The position numbers and the translations under genes are program-made. A stretch of DNA of 64,000 nt, taken from the NCBI RefSeq assembly GCF_014649015.1, contig NZ_BMSF01000007.1, positions 310,001 to 374,000 of the forward strand, written 5' to 3'. Source of the DNA: Streptomyces narbonensis. GTDB lineage: Bacteria; Actinomycetota; Actinomycetes; Streptomycetales; Streptomycetaceae. Position 1 is the first letter of the stretch, and every line of letters begins with the position of its first letter. Below are positions 15,475 through 24,080 of this stretch, one piece after another. The notes under the pieces were generated by a model, which searched no databases, was not told where the DNA came from, and saw nothing but the letters and a program-made list of their open reading frames with translations.

Positions 15475-15918
15475 TCAGCCGGCGCCGCAGTCGTGATCGG
15501 TCGGATCGACGACGACCCGGTCCAACAACCCGCGCAGCACGGCCTGTTCGGCAGCACTGAGATCCCCGAACAGCTCGCGCTCCGCCGCGCTCACCGCCGA
15601 GTCGACCCGCTCCAGGGCCTCGGCGCCGGCGGGCGTGATCTCCACGATGTGCCGCCGCCGGTCGGCCGGGTCACGCCGCCGCTCGGCCAGCCCCTCGGAC
15701 TCCAACTCATTGAGGATCGCCACGAGTTGACTGGGGTCGACCTCCATCACGGCGGCCAGTTCACGCTGACTCATGGCCCCGGGGGCGAGCTGCATCAACG
15801 TCATCGCGTTCCGCGGGTGCAGCCCCACGACCCCCAGGGCCGCGCGGATGCGCGCACCGGTGAGCTCCCCCCGGAAGGAGAGGAGGAAGCCGAGGCGGTC
15901 GGTCGGATGAGCTGCCAT
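15475..15918 (-). CDS. MarR-family transcriptional regulator
   Basis: A ~147-residue winged-HTH dimer. It shows the recognition helix region MSQRELAAVMEVDPSQLVAI and the MarR wing with DPADRRRH. I use ATG 15918; a GTG at 15927 would add three residues. It is divergent from a DoxX-like gene. A perfect 9-bp inverted repeat at 15959-15982 in the intergenic region is the probable operator, so it should repress both genes. The inducing ligand is unknown. Confidence 0.9.
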   Translation of the reverse strand: MAAHPTDRLGFLLSFRGELTGARIRAALGVVGLHPRNAMTLMQLAPGAMSQRELAAVMEVDPSQLVAILNELESEGLAERRRDPADRRRHIVEITPAGAEALERVDSAVSAAERELFGDLSAAEQAVLRGLLDRVVVDPTDHDCGAG

Positions 15919-15958
15919 GCCGTCCACGGTAACAGCGGCCCTATTGTGGAGCGAGAGA

Positions 15959-15982
15959 AATCGTTGATACCGTTCAACGATT
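15959..15982. promoter_or_regulatory. Probable MarR operator (9-bp perfect inverted repeat)
   Basis: AATCGTTGA (15959-15967), a TACCGT spacer, then TCAACGATT (15974-15982): a 24-bp perfect dyad midway between the divergent marR and doxX genes, in an AT-rich patch unlike its surroundings. Size and position are typical for a MarR dimer. Confidence 0.75.
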
Positions 15983-16010
15983 GCTGGTCTCGCATCATTG
16001 GAGCTCTACC

Positions 16011-16358
16011 ATGTTCATCGGCTATGCCGTGGTCGCCGCGCTGCTCGCCTTCGCGCTCTCCGCCTCCGCGTTCCTGACCTTCACCCGGAACCCGCAGGTC
16101 ACCGGCAACATGACCAAGCTGGGCGTGCCCGAGTCCTGGCTGCCGTGGCTCGGGACGGCGAAGGCGGCAGGCGCGATCGGCCTGCTCGCGGGCCTCGCCG
16201 TGGCCCCGCTCGGCGTGGCGGCGGCCACCGGCGTGACCCTCTACTTCCTGGGCGCCGTGATCACCCACGTCCGCGCGAAGGACTACGAGATGGCCCCGGC
16301 GGTGATCCTCACCCTGATATCGGCAGCCGCCGTGCTCCTGCGCATCGCCTCCGCCTGA
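16011..16358 (+). CDS. DoxX-like small membrane protein
   Basis: A 115-residue protein with four hydrophobic helices and the DoxX-like pattern: TFTRNPQVTGNMTKLGVPES between TM1 and TM2, LGTAKAAGAIGLLAGL, and ITHVRAKDYEMAPAVI before the last helix. ATG 16011 follows GGAGCT. It diverges from a MarR regulator across a clear operator, so it is likely induced by whatever that regulator senses; DoxX-like proteins are linked to thiol/oxidative stress. No enzyme partner is adjacent. Confidence 0.87.
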   Translation: MFIGYAVVAALLAFALSASAFLTFTRNPQVTGNMTKLGVPESWLPWLGTAKAAGAIGLLAGLAVAPLGVAAATGVTLYFLGAVITHVRAKDYEMAPAVILTLISAAAVLLRIASA

Positions 16359-16386
16359 GCCGCCCCGATGCGCGCACGCGGGCATG

Positions 16387-16433
16387 CCGAAGGCCCCGCC
16401 CACCGACCCCCGTGCGGTGAGCGAGGCCTTCGG
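16387..16433. terminator. Bidirectional terminator between doxX and cobN
   Basis: CCGAAGGCC (16387-16395) pairs with GGCCTTCGG (16425-16433), and an inner CACCG/CGGTG pair extends the structure. It lies between convergent genes. GC-rich stem without a U-tract. Confidence 0.6.
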
Positions 16434-16474
16434 AGACCACGCGGAGAAGGGGACGCCGCCCCTTCGGAGGAGGT

Positions 16475-19400
16475 TTACTCCTCGTCGGAGCCCTCGCCCT
16501 CCAGGTCGCCCTCCGTCTCCAGGAAGACCTGCCGCAGGGCGGCCAGGGTCTCCGGGTCCGGCTTCTCCCACATGCCGCGGGACTCGGCTTCGAGGAGGCG
16601 CTCCGCGATGCCGTGCAGGGCCCAGGGGTTGGCTTCCTTCAGGAAGGCCTGGTTGTCCGCGTCGAGGACGTACTCCTGGGTGAGCTTGTCGTACATCCAG
16701 TCGGCGACCACGCCCGTCGTGGCGTCGTAACCGAAGAGGTAGTCGACCGTCGCCGCCAGTTCGAACGCGCCCTTGTAGCCGTGGCGGCGCATCGCCTCGA
16801 TCCAGCGCGGGTTGACCACGCGGGCGCGGAAGACCCGGGAGGTCTCCTCGACCAGCGTGCGGGTGCGGACCGTCTCCGGGCGGGTGGAGTCGCCGATGTA
16901 CGCCTCGGGGGCCGTGCCCTTCAGCGCGCGGACGGTCGCCACCATGCCGCCGTGGTACTGGAAGTAGTCGTCGGAGTCCGCGATGTCGTGCTCGCGGGTG
17001 TCCGTGTTCTTCGCCGCGACCGCGATCCGCTTGTACGCGGTCTCCATCTCGGCGCGGGCCGGACGGCCTTCGAGCCCACGGCCGTAGGCGTAGCCGCCCC
17101 AGACCGTGTAGACCTCCGCGAGGTCGGCGTCCGTGCGCCAGTCGCGGCTGTCGATCAGCTGGAGGATGCCCGCGCCGTACGTGCCCGGACGCGAGCCGAA
17201 GATACGGGTCGTGGCGCGGCGCTCGTCGCCGTGCTCGGCCAGGTCCGCCTGGGCGTGCGCCCGGACGTAGTTGTCCTCGGCGGACTCGCCCTCCAGGCCC
17301 GCGACGAGCCGTACGGCGTCGTCGAGGAGGCCGATGACGTGCGGGAACGCGTCGCGGAAGAAGCCGGAGATGCGGAGCGTGACGTCCACGCGGGGGCGGC
17401 CGAGCTCGGCGAGCGGGATCGGCTCCAGGCCGTTCACACGGCGCGAGGCGTCGTCCCAGAGCGGGCGGACGCCGAGCAGGGCGAGCGCCTCGGCCACGTC
17501 GTCGCCGGCGGTCCGCATCGCGCTCGTCCCCCACAGGGAGAGACCCACCGAGGTCGGCCACTCGCCGTTGTCGGTGCGGTAGCGCTCCAGGAGCGAGTCG
17601 GCGAGCGCCTGGCCCGTCTCCCACGCGAGGCGGGACGGCACGGCCTTCGGGTCGACCGAGTAGAAGTTCCGGCCCGTCGGCAGGACGTTGACCAGGCCAC
17701 GGAGCGGGGAGCCGGACGGGCCCGCCGGGACGAAGCCGCCGTTCAGGGCGTGCACGGCGTGGGTCAGCTCGTCGGTCGTCACGGCGAGGCGCGGCACGAC
17801 CTGCTCGCAGGCGAAGCGGAGGACGGCCGCCACGTCGGGGCCGTGGTCGGCGGCCACCGCCGCGACCGCGTCCACCGACCAGCCCGCCGCCTCCATCGCC
17901 TCGACCAGCTCGCGCGCCTTCGCCTCCGCCTCGTCGGCGGTCGTGCGGGTCGCGGCCGACTCGTCCAGGCCGAGGGCCTCGCGCAGGCCGAGGAGGGCCT
18001 GCGTACCGCCCCAGATCTGGCGGGCGCGGAGGATCGAGAGGACCAGGTTGACCCGGGCCTCGCCCTCCGGGGCGCCGCCGAGGACGTGCAGGCCGTCGCG
18101 GATCTGCGCGTCCTTGACCTCGCACAGCCAGCCGTCGACGTGCAGCAGGAAGTCGTCGAAGCCGTCGTCCTCCGGGCGCTGCTCCAGGCCCAGGTCGTGG
18201 TCGAGCTTGGCCGCCTGGATCAGCGTCCAGATCTGCGCGCGGATCGCGGGCAGCTTGGACGGGTCCATGGACGAGATCTGCGCGTACTCGTCGAGGAGCT
18301 GCTCCAGGCGCGCGATGTCGCCGTAGGACTCGGCGCGCGCCATCGGCGGCACCAGGTGGTCGACGAGCGTCGCGTGGACGCGCCGCTTGGCCTGCGTGCC
18401 CTCGCCCGGGTCGTTGACGAGGAAGGGGTAGACCAGCGGGATGTCGCCGAGGGCGGCGTCCGGGCCGCAGGCGGCGGACAGGCCGGCGTTCTTGCCGGGC
18501 AGCCACTCCAGGTTGCCGTGCTTGCCCAGGTGGACCATGGCGTCGGCGCCGAAGCCGCCGTCCTCGGCGCGGGCGGCGATCCAGCGGTAGGCGGCCAGGT
18601 AGTGGTGGGACGGCGGCAGATCGGGGTCGTGGTAGATCGCGATCGGGTTCTCGCCGAAGCCGCGCGGCGGCTGGATGAGGATCAGCAGGTTCCCACGCCG
18701 CAGGGCCGCGAGGACGATGTCTCCCTCGGGGTTGCGGGAGCGGTCCAGGAACATCTCGCCGGGCGCCGGGCCCCAGTGCTCCTCGACGTCCGCCCGCAGC
18801 TCGGCGGGGAGTTCGGCGTACCAGCGCTTGTAGTCGGCGGCCGGGATGCGGACCGGGTTCCTGGCGAGCTGCTCCTCGGTGAGCCAGTCCTGGTCGTGGC
18901 CGCCGGCCTCGATCAGGGCGTAGATCAGCTCGTCGCCGTCGCCGGAGACCAGGCCCGGGAGGTCGGCCTCCGGGCCGAAGTCGTAGCCCTCGGCGATCAG
19001 CCGGCGCAGGAGGGAGACGGCGGAGGCGGGGGTGTCGAGACCCACCGCGTTGCCGATGCGGGAGTGCTTCGTCGGGTACGCGGAGAGGACGAGCGCCAGC
19101 TTCTTCTCGGCGTTCGGGATGTGCCGCAGGCGCGCGTGGCGGACCGCGATCCCGGCGACGCGGGCGGCGCGCTCGGCGTCCGCGACGTACGCGGGCAGGC
19201 CGTCCGCGTCGATCTCCTTGAAGGAGAACGGGACGGTGATGAGCCGGCCGTCGAACTCGGGCACGGCGACCTGGCTGGCCGCGTCCAGCGGCGACAGGCC
19301 CTCGTCGTTCTCCTCCCAGTTCTCGCGCGAACCGGTCAGGCACAGCGCCTGGAGGATCGGCACGTCGAGCGCGGCGAGCGCGCCCGCGTCCCAGGCCTCC

Positions 19401-20113
19401 TCGTCGCCGCCGGCCTGCGCCTCGGCGGGCTTGGTGCCGCCGGCCGCGAGGACGGTCGTGACGATCGCGTCGGCGGTACGGAGCCGGTCGAGCAGCTCGG
19501 GCTCGGGGGCCCGCAGGGACGCCACGTACAGCGGGAGCGCCCGCGCGCCCGCGTCCTCGACGGCCGAGCAGAGGGTGTCGACGAAGGCGGTGTTCCCGCT
19601 CATGTGGTGGGCGCGGTAGTAGAGCACCGCGATCGTCGGGCCGTCCTCGCGGCGGGCCGTGCGCTCCAGCGGGCCCCAGGTGGGGGCGGCGGCCGGGGCC
19701 TCGAAGCCGTGGCCGGTGAGGAGGACGGTGTCGGAGAGGAAGCGGGCCAGCTGCTCCAGGTTGGCGGGGCCGCCGTGCGCGAGGTAGGCGTGCGCCTCGG
19801 TGGCGACGCCGACGGGGACGGTCGAGGTCTCCATCAGCTGGGCGTCGGGGGCCTGTTCGCCGCTGAGCACGACGACCGGCTTCCCGGTCGCGCGGATCGC
19901 GTCGATGCCCTCCTCCCAGGAGCGGATGCCGCCCAGGAGGCGGACGACGACCAGCTCGACGCCGTCGAGGAGGCCGGGGAGCTCGGCGAGGGGCAGCCGG
20001 GAGGGGTTGGCGAAGCGGTACTCCACCGGGCCACCGGATCCGGCGGCGGAGGCGGCGTTCGCCGCGCGGGCGCTGAGCAGGTCGGTGTCGGAGTGCGACA
20101 GCAGCAGAAGCAT
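16475..20113 (-). CDS. cobN: Cobaltochelatase subunit CobN
   Basis: The 1212-residue large, substrate-binding subunit of the ATP-dependent aerobic cobaltochelatase (CobN with CobS/CobT or ChlID-like partners), which inserts cobalt into hydrogenobyrinic acid a,c-diamide. Full length compares well with the usual ~1200-1270. Family motifs include RDAFPHVIGLLDDAVRLV, GSRPGTYGAGILQLID and HGNLEWLPGKNAGLS. The N-terminal ~120 residues (MLLLLSHSDTDLLSAR) are the usual actinomycete CobN start; ATG 20113 has GAGGAAGGG upstream. It is expressed behind its own cobalamin riboswitch (20205-20330), with a hairpin-forming repeat between aptamer and start codon. The small chelatase subunits are not in this window. 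Confidence 0.96.
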   Translation of the reverse strand: MLLLLSHSDTDLLSARAANAASAAGSGGPVEYRFANPSRLPLAELPGLLDGVELVVVRLLGGIRSWEEGIDAIRATGKPVVVLSGEQAPDAQLMETSTVPVGVATEAHAYLAHGGPANLEQLARFLSDTVLLTGHGFEAPAAAPTWGPLERTARREDGPTIAVLYYRAHHMSGNTAFVDTLCSAVEDAGARALPLYVASLRAPEPELLDRLRTADAIVTTVLAAGGTKPAEAQAGGDEEAWDAGALAALDVPILQALCLTGSRENWEENDEGLSPLDAASQVAVPEFDGRLITVPFSFKEIDADGLPAYVADAERAARVAGIAVRHARLRHIPNAEKKLALVLSAYPTKHSRIGNAVGLDTPASAVSLLRRLIAEGYDFGPEADLPGLVSGDGDELIYALIEAGGHDQDWLTEEQLARNPVRIPAADYKRWYAELPAELRADVEEHWGPAPGEMFLDRSRNPEGDIVLAALRRGNLLILIQPPRGFGENPIAIYHDPDLPPSHHYLAAYRWIAARAEDGGFGADAMVHLGKHGNLEWLPGKNAGLSAACGPDAALGDIPLVYPFLVNDPGEGTQAKRRVHATLVDHLVPPMARAESYGDIARLEQLLDEYAQISSMDPSKLPAIRAQIWTLIQAAKLDHDLGLEQRPEDDGFDDFLLHVDGWLCEVKDAQIRDGLHVLGGAPEGEARVNLVLSILRARQIWGGTQALLGLREALGLDESAATRTTADEAEAKARELVEAMEAAGWSVDAVAAVAADHGPDVAAVLRFACEQVVPRLAVTTDELTHAVHALNGGFVPAGPSGSPLRGLVNVLPTGRNFYSVDPKAVPSRLAWETGQALADSLLERYRTDNGEWPTSVGLSLWGTSAMRTAGDDVAEALALLGVRPLWDDASRRVNGLEPIPLAELGRPRVDVTLRISGFFRDAFPHVIGLLDDAVRLVAGLEGESAEDNYVRAHAQADLAEHGDERRATTRIFGSRPGTYGAGILQLIDSRDWRTDADLAEVYTVWGGYAYGRGLEGRPARAEMETAYKRIAVAAKNTDTREHDIADSDDYFQYHGGMVATVRALKGTAPEAYIGDSTRPETVRTRTLVEETSRVFRARVVNPRWIEAMRRHGYKGAFELAATVDYLFGYDATTGVVADWMYDKLTQEYVLDADNQAFLKEANPWALHGIAERLLEAESRGMWEKPDPETLAALRQVFLETEGDLEGEGSDEE

Positions 20114-20167
20114 GGCGAGCGCAGGCCCTTCCTCGGGGTTGTCCGCGCCCCGGGTGGTCGTATGGGT

Positions 20168-20211
20168 GGGGGCCTCCCCTGCTCGAGCGAAGCCGAGAGC
20201 TTGGGGAAGGG
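20168..20211. repeat. Dispersed streptomycete hairpin repeat inside the cobN leader
   Basis: The 44-bp palindromic sequence runs from GGGGGCCTCCCCTGCTCGAG to GAGAGCTTGGGGAAGGG, folding with TCCCC/GGGGA and GCTC/GAGC stems. I recall near-identical copies scattered through Streptomyces genomes. Here it abuts the 3' side of the B12 aptamer, between it and the cobN ribosome binding site, so it may form part of the expression platform. Confidence 0.65.
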
Positions 20212-20330
20212 AGTTCCTGACTCACCCGTACCGTCGCCGGTACGGGCTCACAGTGGCGGGACCGCGCCGGATTCTCACCGGGCTTCCTCCCCGGGGTCCT
20301 GGGACCCCATGCCGATCTGCATCCTAGATC
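20205..20330 (-). promoter_or_regulatory. Cobalamin riboswitch upstream of cobN
   Basis: On the minus strand the leader contains GGAAGCCCGGTGAGAATCCG, GCGGTCCCGCCACTGTGAGC, the P-stem CCCGTACCGGCGACGGTACG and GAGTCAGGAACTCCC. This is a near-canonical B12 aptamer, with GCCACTGT at 20249-20256 and AGTCAGGA at 20215-20222. The cobN ATG is ~100 nt downstream. High adenosylcobalamin should reduce CobN synthesis. Confidence 0.93.
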
Positions 20331-20404
20331 GTGGCGTCGGCGGGGCGGGGCGGGTCGTGAAGTCGGCCGGATCACACTCGGTGGCGGCCCGGTTCCCCGT
20401 GGGT

Positions 20405-21877
20405 ATGCTCGCCGCCATGCCGCCCACCCCACCCTCGACGCCCGCGCGGGACGAAGCTCGCATTCGGGACCGTGGCGACGCCTGTCCCGGGGCGCTGCGC
20501 CTGCACGCCGCCGACGACGGCGGGCTGGCCCGACTGCGTCTGCCCGCAGGGCGCTTGACGGCTCATCAGGTCGAGGCGCTGGCGGTCGCGGCGGAGACCC
20601 TGGGCGACGGGCGGATCAGCCTCACCTCCCGGGGGAACGCGGAGCTGCGCGGCCTCGCGGAGGAGTGCGGGGCGGAGCTCGCCGCGCTGCTCGCGGAGGC
20701 GGGCCTGCTGCCCTCCCCCACCCACGAGCGCGTCCGCAACATCGTGGCCTCCCCGGCCGCCGGCCTCGACGGACTCGGCGGCCCCGAGGTCCAGTTGTGG
20801 GCCCACGAGCTGGACGCCCTGCTCTGCGCCGAACCCTGGGCGGCGGCGCTTTCCGGCCGTTTCCTCTTCGTCCTCGACGACGGGCGCGCCGACGTGGCGG
20901 GCCTGGGCGGCGATGTGACCTTGGTCGCAGTACGACCGGGCGCCGGGCAAGAGACGACCGCCGGGCAGGAGACGCCCACCCGGCAAGAGACGACCGCCGG
21001 GCAGGAGACGCCCACCCGGCAAGAGACGACCGCCGGGCAGGAGACGCCCACCCGGCAAGAGACGACCGCCGGGCAGGAGACGCCCACCCGGCAGGAGCCG
21101 ACCGCCTGGCAGGAGCCGGCCGCCGGGCGCCTCTACGTCGGTGGGCGGGCCTGGCTGGTCGCCGGAGCCGACGCCCCCCGCGCCGCGCTCGCCGCCGCCG
21201 GTGCCTTCCTCGACGCCGCCCGCACGGCCGGGAACGGCGCCTGGCGGGTGCGGGAGCTGCCCGAGGGCAGCACCCCGGACGTGGCGGGCGCGCTCGACCG
21301 CGCGGGCATCGCGGCGGAGCCCGTACCGCCGGCGGAATCCCTGCTGGTGCACGCCCCACCGCTCGCCCCCGGCCCCCTCGGCGCCGCCTCCCTCCATGTC
21401 CTCGCGCCCCTCGGCCGCCTCACCGCCGCCCAGCTGCGCGCCCTGCTGCCCGCCGAGGAGGTACGGCTGACGCCGTGGCGCGGCGCGGTCGTCGTCGGAG
21501 CGGCGCCAGGCCATCAGGACCACGCCCGGCTCGCCGCCCTCGACTCCCTCGGGCTGATCACCCGCCCCGACTCCCCCTGGGCCGGCGTCAGCGCCTGCAC
21601 CGGGCGGCCGGGCTGCGCGAAGTCCCTAGCGGACGTCCGCGCGGACGCCGCCCCGGGGTCCGCGCGGGGCCTCCCCGTCCACTACTCCGGGTGCGAGCGC
21701 CGCTGCGGGCACCCGCACGGCACCTGGGTCGACGTCGTCGCCACCGCCGACGGCGCCTATCTGGTGGACGGCGCCCCCACCCCCCGTACCGCCCTGCACG
21801 ACGCGGTGACCACGGCCCGCAACGGCGCCATCGCCCGCGCCACCACCCCCTCCACGCCCGCCGAGACGACGAGATGA
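20405..21877 (+). CDS. cobG: CobG, precorrin-3B synthase, with an in-frame 12-residue repeat insertion
   Basis: A ~490-residue iron-sulfur monooxygenase of the nitrite/sulfite reductase ferredoxin-like family; in the oxygen-dependent B12 pathway it makes precorrin-3B. The first half carries the ferredoxin-like domain (DGRISLTSRGNAELRGL). The C-terminal cluster ligands are in SACTGRPGCAKS and HYSGCERRCGHPHG (four Cys for [4Fe-4S]). Residues ~180-240 are an insertion of QETTAGQETPTR repeated four times plus a decayed fifth copy, absent from the family core. ATG 20405 is used; ATG 20417 is equally possible since neither has a clear ribosome binding site. Its TGA overlaps the cobH start, so cobG-cobH-cobIJ are one coupled operon. 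Confidence 0.92.
   Translation: MLAAMPPTPPSTPARDEARIRDRGDACPGALRLHAADDGGLARLRLPAGRLTAHQVEALAVAAETLGDGRISLTSRGNAELRGLAEECGAELAALLAEAGLLPSPTHERVRNIVASPAAGLDGLGGPEVQLWAHELDALLCAEPWAAALSGRFLFVLDDGRADVAGLGGDVTLVAVRPGAGQETTAGQETPTRQETTAGQETPTRQETTAGQETPTRQETTAGQETPTRQEPTAWQEPAAGRLYVGGRAWLVAGADAPRAALAAAGAFLDAARTAGNGAWRVRELPEGSTPDVAGALDRAGIAAEPVPPAESLLVHAPPLAPGPLGAASLHVLAPLGRLTAAQLRALLPAEEVRLTPWRGAVVVGAAPGHQDHARLAALDSLGLITRPDSPWAGVSACTGRPGCAKSLADVRADAAPGSARGLPVHYSGCERRCGHPHGTWVDVVATADGAYLVDGAPTPRTALHDAVTTARNGAIARATTPSTPAETTR
20948..21120 (+). repeat. 36-bp in-frame tandem repeat inside cobG
   Basis: Four identical 36-bp units (starting at 20948, 20984, 21020 and 21056, each CAAGAGACGACCGCCGGGCA and on) and a diverged fifth from 21092. 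Unit length is a multiple of three and encodes QETTAGQETPTR, so the reading frame is kept. Perfect identity argues for recent expansion. Confidence 0.9.
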
Positions 21878-22527
21878 GCGAGAGCACCAGGATGTTCGAC
21901 TACGAGAAGGACGGGGCGGAGATCTACCGCCGGTCCTTTGCCACGATCCGCGCCGAGGCGGACCTCGCGGGGCTGCCCGCAGACGTCGCCCAGGTGGCGG
22001 TCCGGATGATCCACGCCTGCGGCATGACCGACCTCGTCCAGGACATCGCGTACTCCCCTCAGGTCGTCGCGAACGCCCGCGAGGCCCTGCGCGCCGGCGC
22101 GCCGATCCTCTGCGACGCGCAGATGGTCGCCAGCGGCGTCACCCGCAAGCGGCTGCCCGCCGACAACGAGGTGCTCTGCGCGCTCTCCGACCCGGCCGTC
22201 CCGGGCCTCGCCGCCGAGCTCGGCACCACCCGCTCCGCCGCCGCGCTCGAACTGTGGCGGGACCGCCTCGAAGGCTCCGTCGTCGCCATCGGCAACGCCC
22301 CCACCGCGCTCTTCCACCTCCTGGAGATGATCGCGAAGGGCGCCCCGAAGCCCGCCGCCGTCCTCGGCATACCGGTCGGCTTCATCGGCGCCGCCGAGTC
22401 CAAGGACGCGCTCGCCGAGAACGTCCTCGGCCTCGACTACCTGGTCGTACGGGGCCGGCGCGGCGGCAGCGCCATGACGGCCGCCGCGATCAACGCGATC
22501 GCTCACGAAGCGGAGATCCAGGCATGA
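21874..22527 (+). CDS. cobH: CobH, precorrin-8X methylmutase
   Basis: A 217-residue enzyme that moves the C-11 methyl group to C-12, turning precorrin-8X into hydrogenobyrinic acid. The catalytic His is in AVRMIHACGMTDLV (~45). Further motifs are ILCDAQMVASGVTRKRLPA, AIGNAPTALFHLLEM and GIPVGFIGAAESKDAL. Length is typical. ATG 21874 overlaps the cobG stop (ATGA), and its own stop overlaps the cobIJ start in the same way. Confidence 0.96.
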   Translation: MSESTRMFDYEKDGAEIYRRSFATIRAEADLAGLPADVAQVAVRMIHACGMTDLVQDIAYSPQVVANAREALRAGAPILCDAQMVASGVTRKRLPADNEVLCALSDPAVPGLAAELGTTRSAAALELWRDRLEGSVVAIGNAPTALFHLLEMIAKGAPKPAAVLGIPVGFIGAAESKDALAENVLGLDYLVVRGRRGGSAMTAAAINAIAHEAEIQA

Positions 22528-24059
22528 GCACCGCGCACACGAACGGCAGCACGACCGGCAGCACGACGGGCAGCACGGCCGGCCGGCTGTACGGCGTCGG
22601 CCTCGGCCCCGGCGACCCGAACCTCATGACGGTCGCCGCGGTCAAGGCCATCGCCGCCGCCGACGTCGTCGCCTACCACTCGGCCCGCCACGGCCGCTCG
22701 ATCGCGCGCTCCATCGCCGCCGAGCACATCCGTGCGGACCACGTCGAGGAGCGGCTCATGTACCCGCTCACCGTCGAGACCACCGACCACCCCGGCGGCT
22801 ACCGGGGTGCGTTGAACGACTTCTACGAGGAGGCCGCGGCCCGCCTCGCCGCCCACCTCGACGCCGGCCGCACGGTCGCCGTCCTCGCCGAGGGCGACCC
22901 GCTCTTCTACGGCTCGTACCAGCACATGCACAAGCGGCTCGCGGACCGCTACGACACGACCGTCATCCCCGGCGTCACCTCGGTCAGCGCCGCCGCCGCC
23001 CGGCTCGGCGAGCCGCTCTGCGAGGCCGAGGAAGTCCTGACGATCATCCCCGGCACCCTGCCGGAGGACGAGCTGACGGCCCGCCTCGCGGGCACCGACT
23101 CGGCGGTCGTCATGAAGCTCGGCCGCACCTTCCCCACCGTGAAGCGCGCCCTGGAGCGGGCCGGCCGCCTCGACGACGCCCGGTACGTGGAGCGGGCGTT
23201 CATGACGGGCGAGCGGACGGGCACCCTGTCCGAGATCGACCCCGAGTCGGTCCCGTACTTCTCCGTCGCCGTCCTGCCCTCCCGCATCGACCAGGAGCCT
23301 CCCGTACGGGAGCGGGGCGAGGTCGTCGTCGTCGGCACCGGCCCGGCCGGCGCGCCCTGGCTGACGCCCGAGTCGCGCGGCGCGCTCGTCAACGCCGACG
23401 TCCTCGTCGGCTACACCACCTACCTGGACCGGGTCCCGGAGCTCCGCCCCGGGCAGATCCGCCACGGCTCCGACAACAAGGTCGAGTCGGAGCGCGCCGA
23501 GTTCGCGCTCGACCTGGCCCGGCGCGGCCGGAAGGTCGCGGTCGTCTCCGGCGGCGACCCGGGCGTCTTCGCCATGGCCACCGCCGTCCTGGAGGTCGCC
23601 TGCGAACCGGAGTACGCGGACGTGCCCGTCCGGGTCCTCCCCGGCGTGACCGCCGCCAACGCGGCCGCCGCGGCGGCGGGCGCCCCCCTCGGCCACGACT
23701 ACGCCACGATCTCCCTCTCGGACCGCCTCAAGCCCTGGGACGTCATCGAGGCCCGGCTGCGCGCCGCCGCCGGCGCCGACCTGGTCATCGCCCTCTACAA
23801 CCCGGGCTCCAAGTCCCGTACGCACCAGGTCGCCGCGGCCCGCGACCTCCTGCTCGACCTGCGCTCCCCGGAGACGCCGGTGGTCGTCGCCCGTGACGTC
23901 GGCGGCCCGGAGCAGTCCGTGCGGGTGGTGACGCTCAAGACCCTGGAGCCCTCCGAGGTCGACATGCGCACCCTGCTCCTCGTCGGCTCGTCGCAGACGC
24001 GGGCCGTGGAGCGGGCGGACGGCCGCACGATCGCCTGGACGCCGCGCCGCTACGGCTGA
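22524..24059 (+). CDS. cobIJ: CobIJ fusion: precorrin-2 C20- and precorrin-3B C17-methyltransferase
   Basis: A 511-residue protein joining two SAM-dependent tetrapyrrole methylases. The CobI half (~20-255) has LYGVGLGPGDPNLMTV, VLAEGDPLFYGSYQHM and IPGVTSVSAAAARLGEPL. The CobJ half (~260-511) has VVVGTGPAGAPWLTPES, VVSGGDPGVFAMATAVLE and LPGVTAANAAAAAAGAPLG with ALYNPGSKSR. The fusion is the usual actinomycete form. A short GSTTGSTTGSTAG repeat lies at the N-terminus (12-bp repeat). ATG 22524 overlaps the cobH stop. It acts on either side of CobG, so the operon encodes consecutive steps. Confidence 0.96.
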   Translation: MSTAHTNGSTTGSTTGSTAGRLYGVGLGPGDPNLMTVAAVKAIAAADVVAYHSARHGRSIARSIAAEHIRADHVEERLMYPLTVETTDHPGGYRGALNDFYEEAAARLAAHLDAGRTVAVLAEGDPLFYGSYQHMHKRLADRYDTTVIPGVTSVSAAAARLGEPLCEAEEVLTIIPGTLPEDELTARLAGTDSAVVMKLGRTFPTVKRALERAGRLDDARYVERAFMTGERTGTLSEIDPESVPYFSVAVLPSRIDQEPPVRERGEVVVVGTGPAGAPWLTPESRGALVNADVLVGYTTYLDRVPELRPGQIRHGSDNKVESERAEFALDLARRGRKVAVVSGGDPGVFAMATAVLEVACEPEYADVPVRVLPGVTAANAAAAAAGAPLGHDYATISLSDRLKPWDVIEARLRAAAGADLVIALYNPGSKSRTHQVAAARDLLLDLRSPETPVVVARDVGGPEQSVRVVTLKTLEPSEVDMRTLLLVGSSQTRAVERADGRTIAWTPRRYG

Positions 24060-24077
24060 CGTCCGGGCGAGCGGACG
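24060..24077. terminator. Short hairpin between cobIJ and the convergent lipoprotein gene
   Basis: CGTCCG-GGCGAG-CGGACG directly after the cobIJ stop: a 6-bp perfect stem in a 21-bp convergent gap. Probably a bidirectional terminator, but weak. Confidence 0.45.
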
Positions 24078-24080
24078 ACC

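Noticed and set aside
16613..20398. Long plus-strand open frame antisense to cobN running into cobG
   Set aside because: Only the part from 20405 has CobG similarity; the rest is Gly/Val/Arg-rich antisense of cobN, a GC-bias artefact.
15801..20432. 1543-codon open frame on the minus strand over cobN
   Set aside because: It is the out-of-frame shadow of cobN, Arg/Pro/Gly-rich with poor codon bias; cobN itself occupies another frame with full family similarity.
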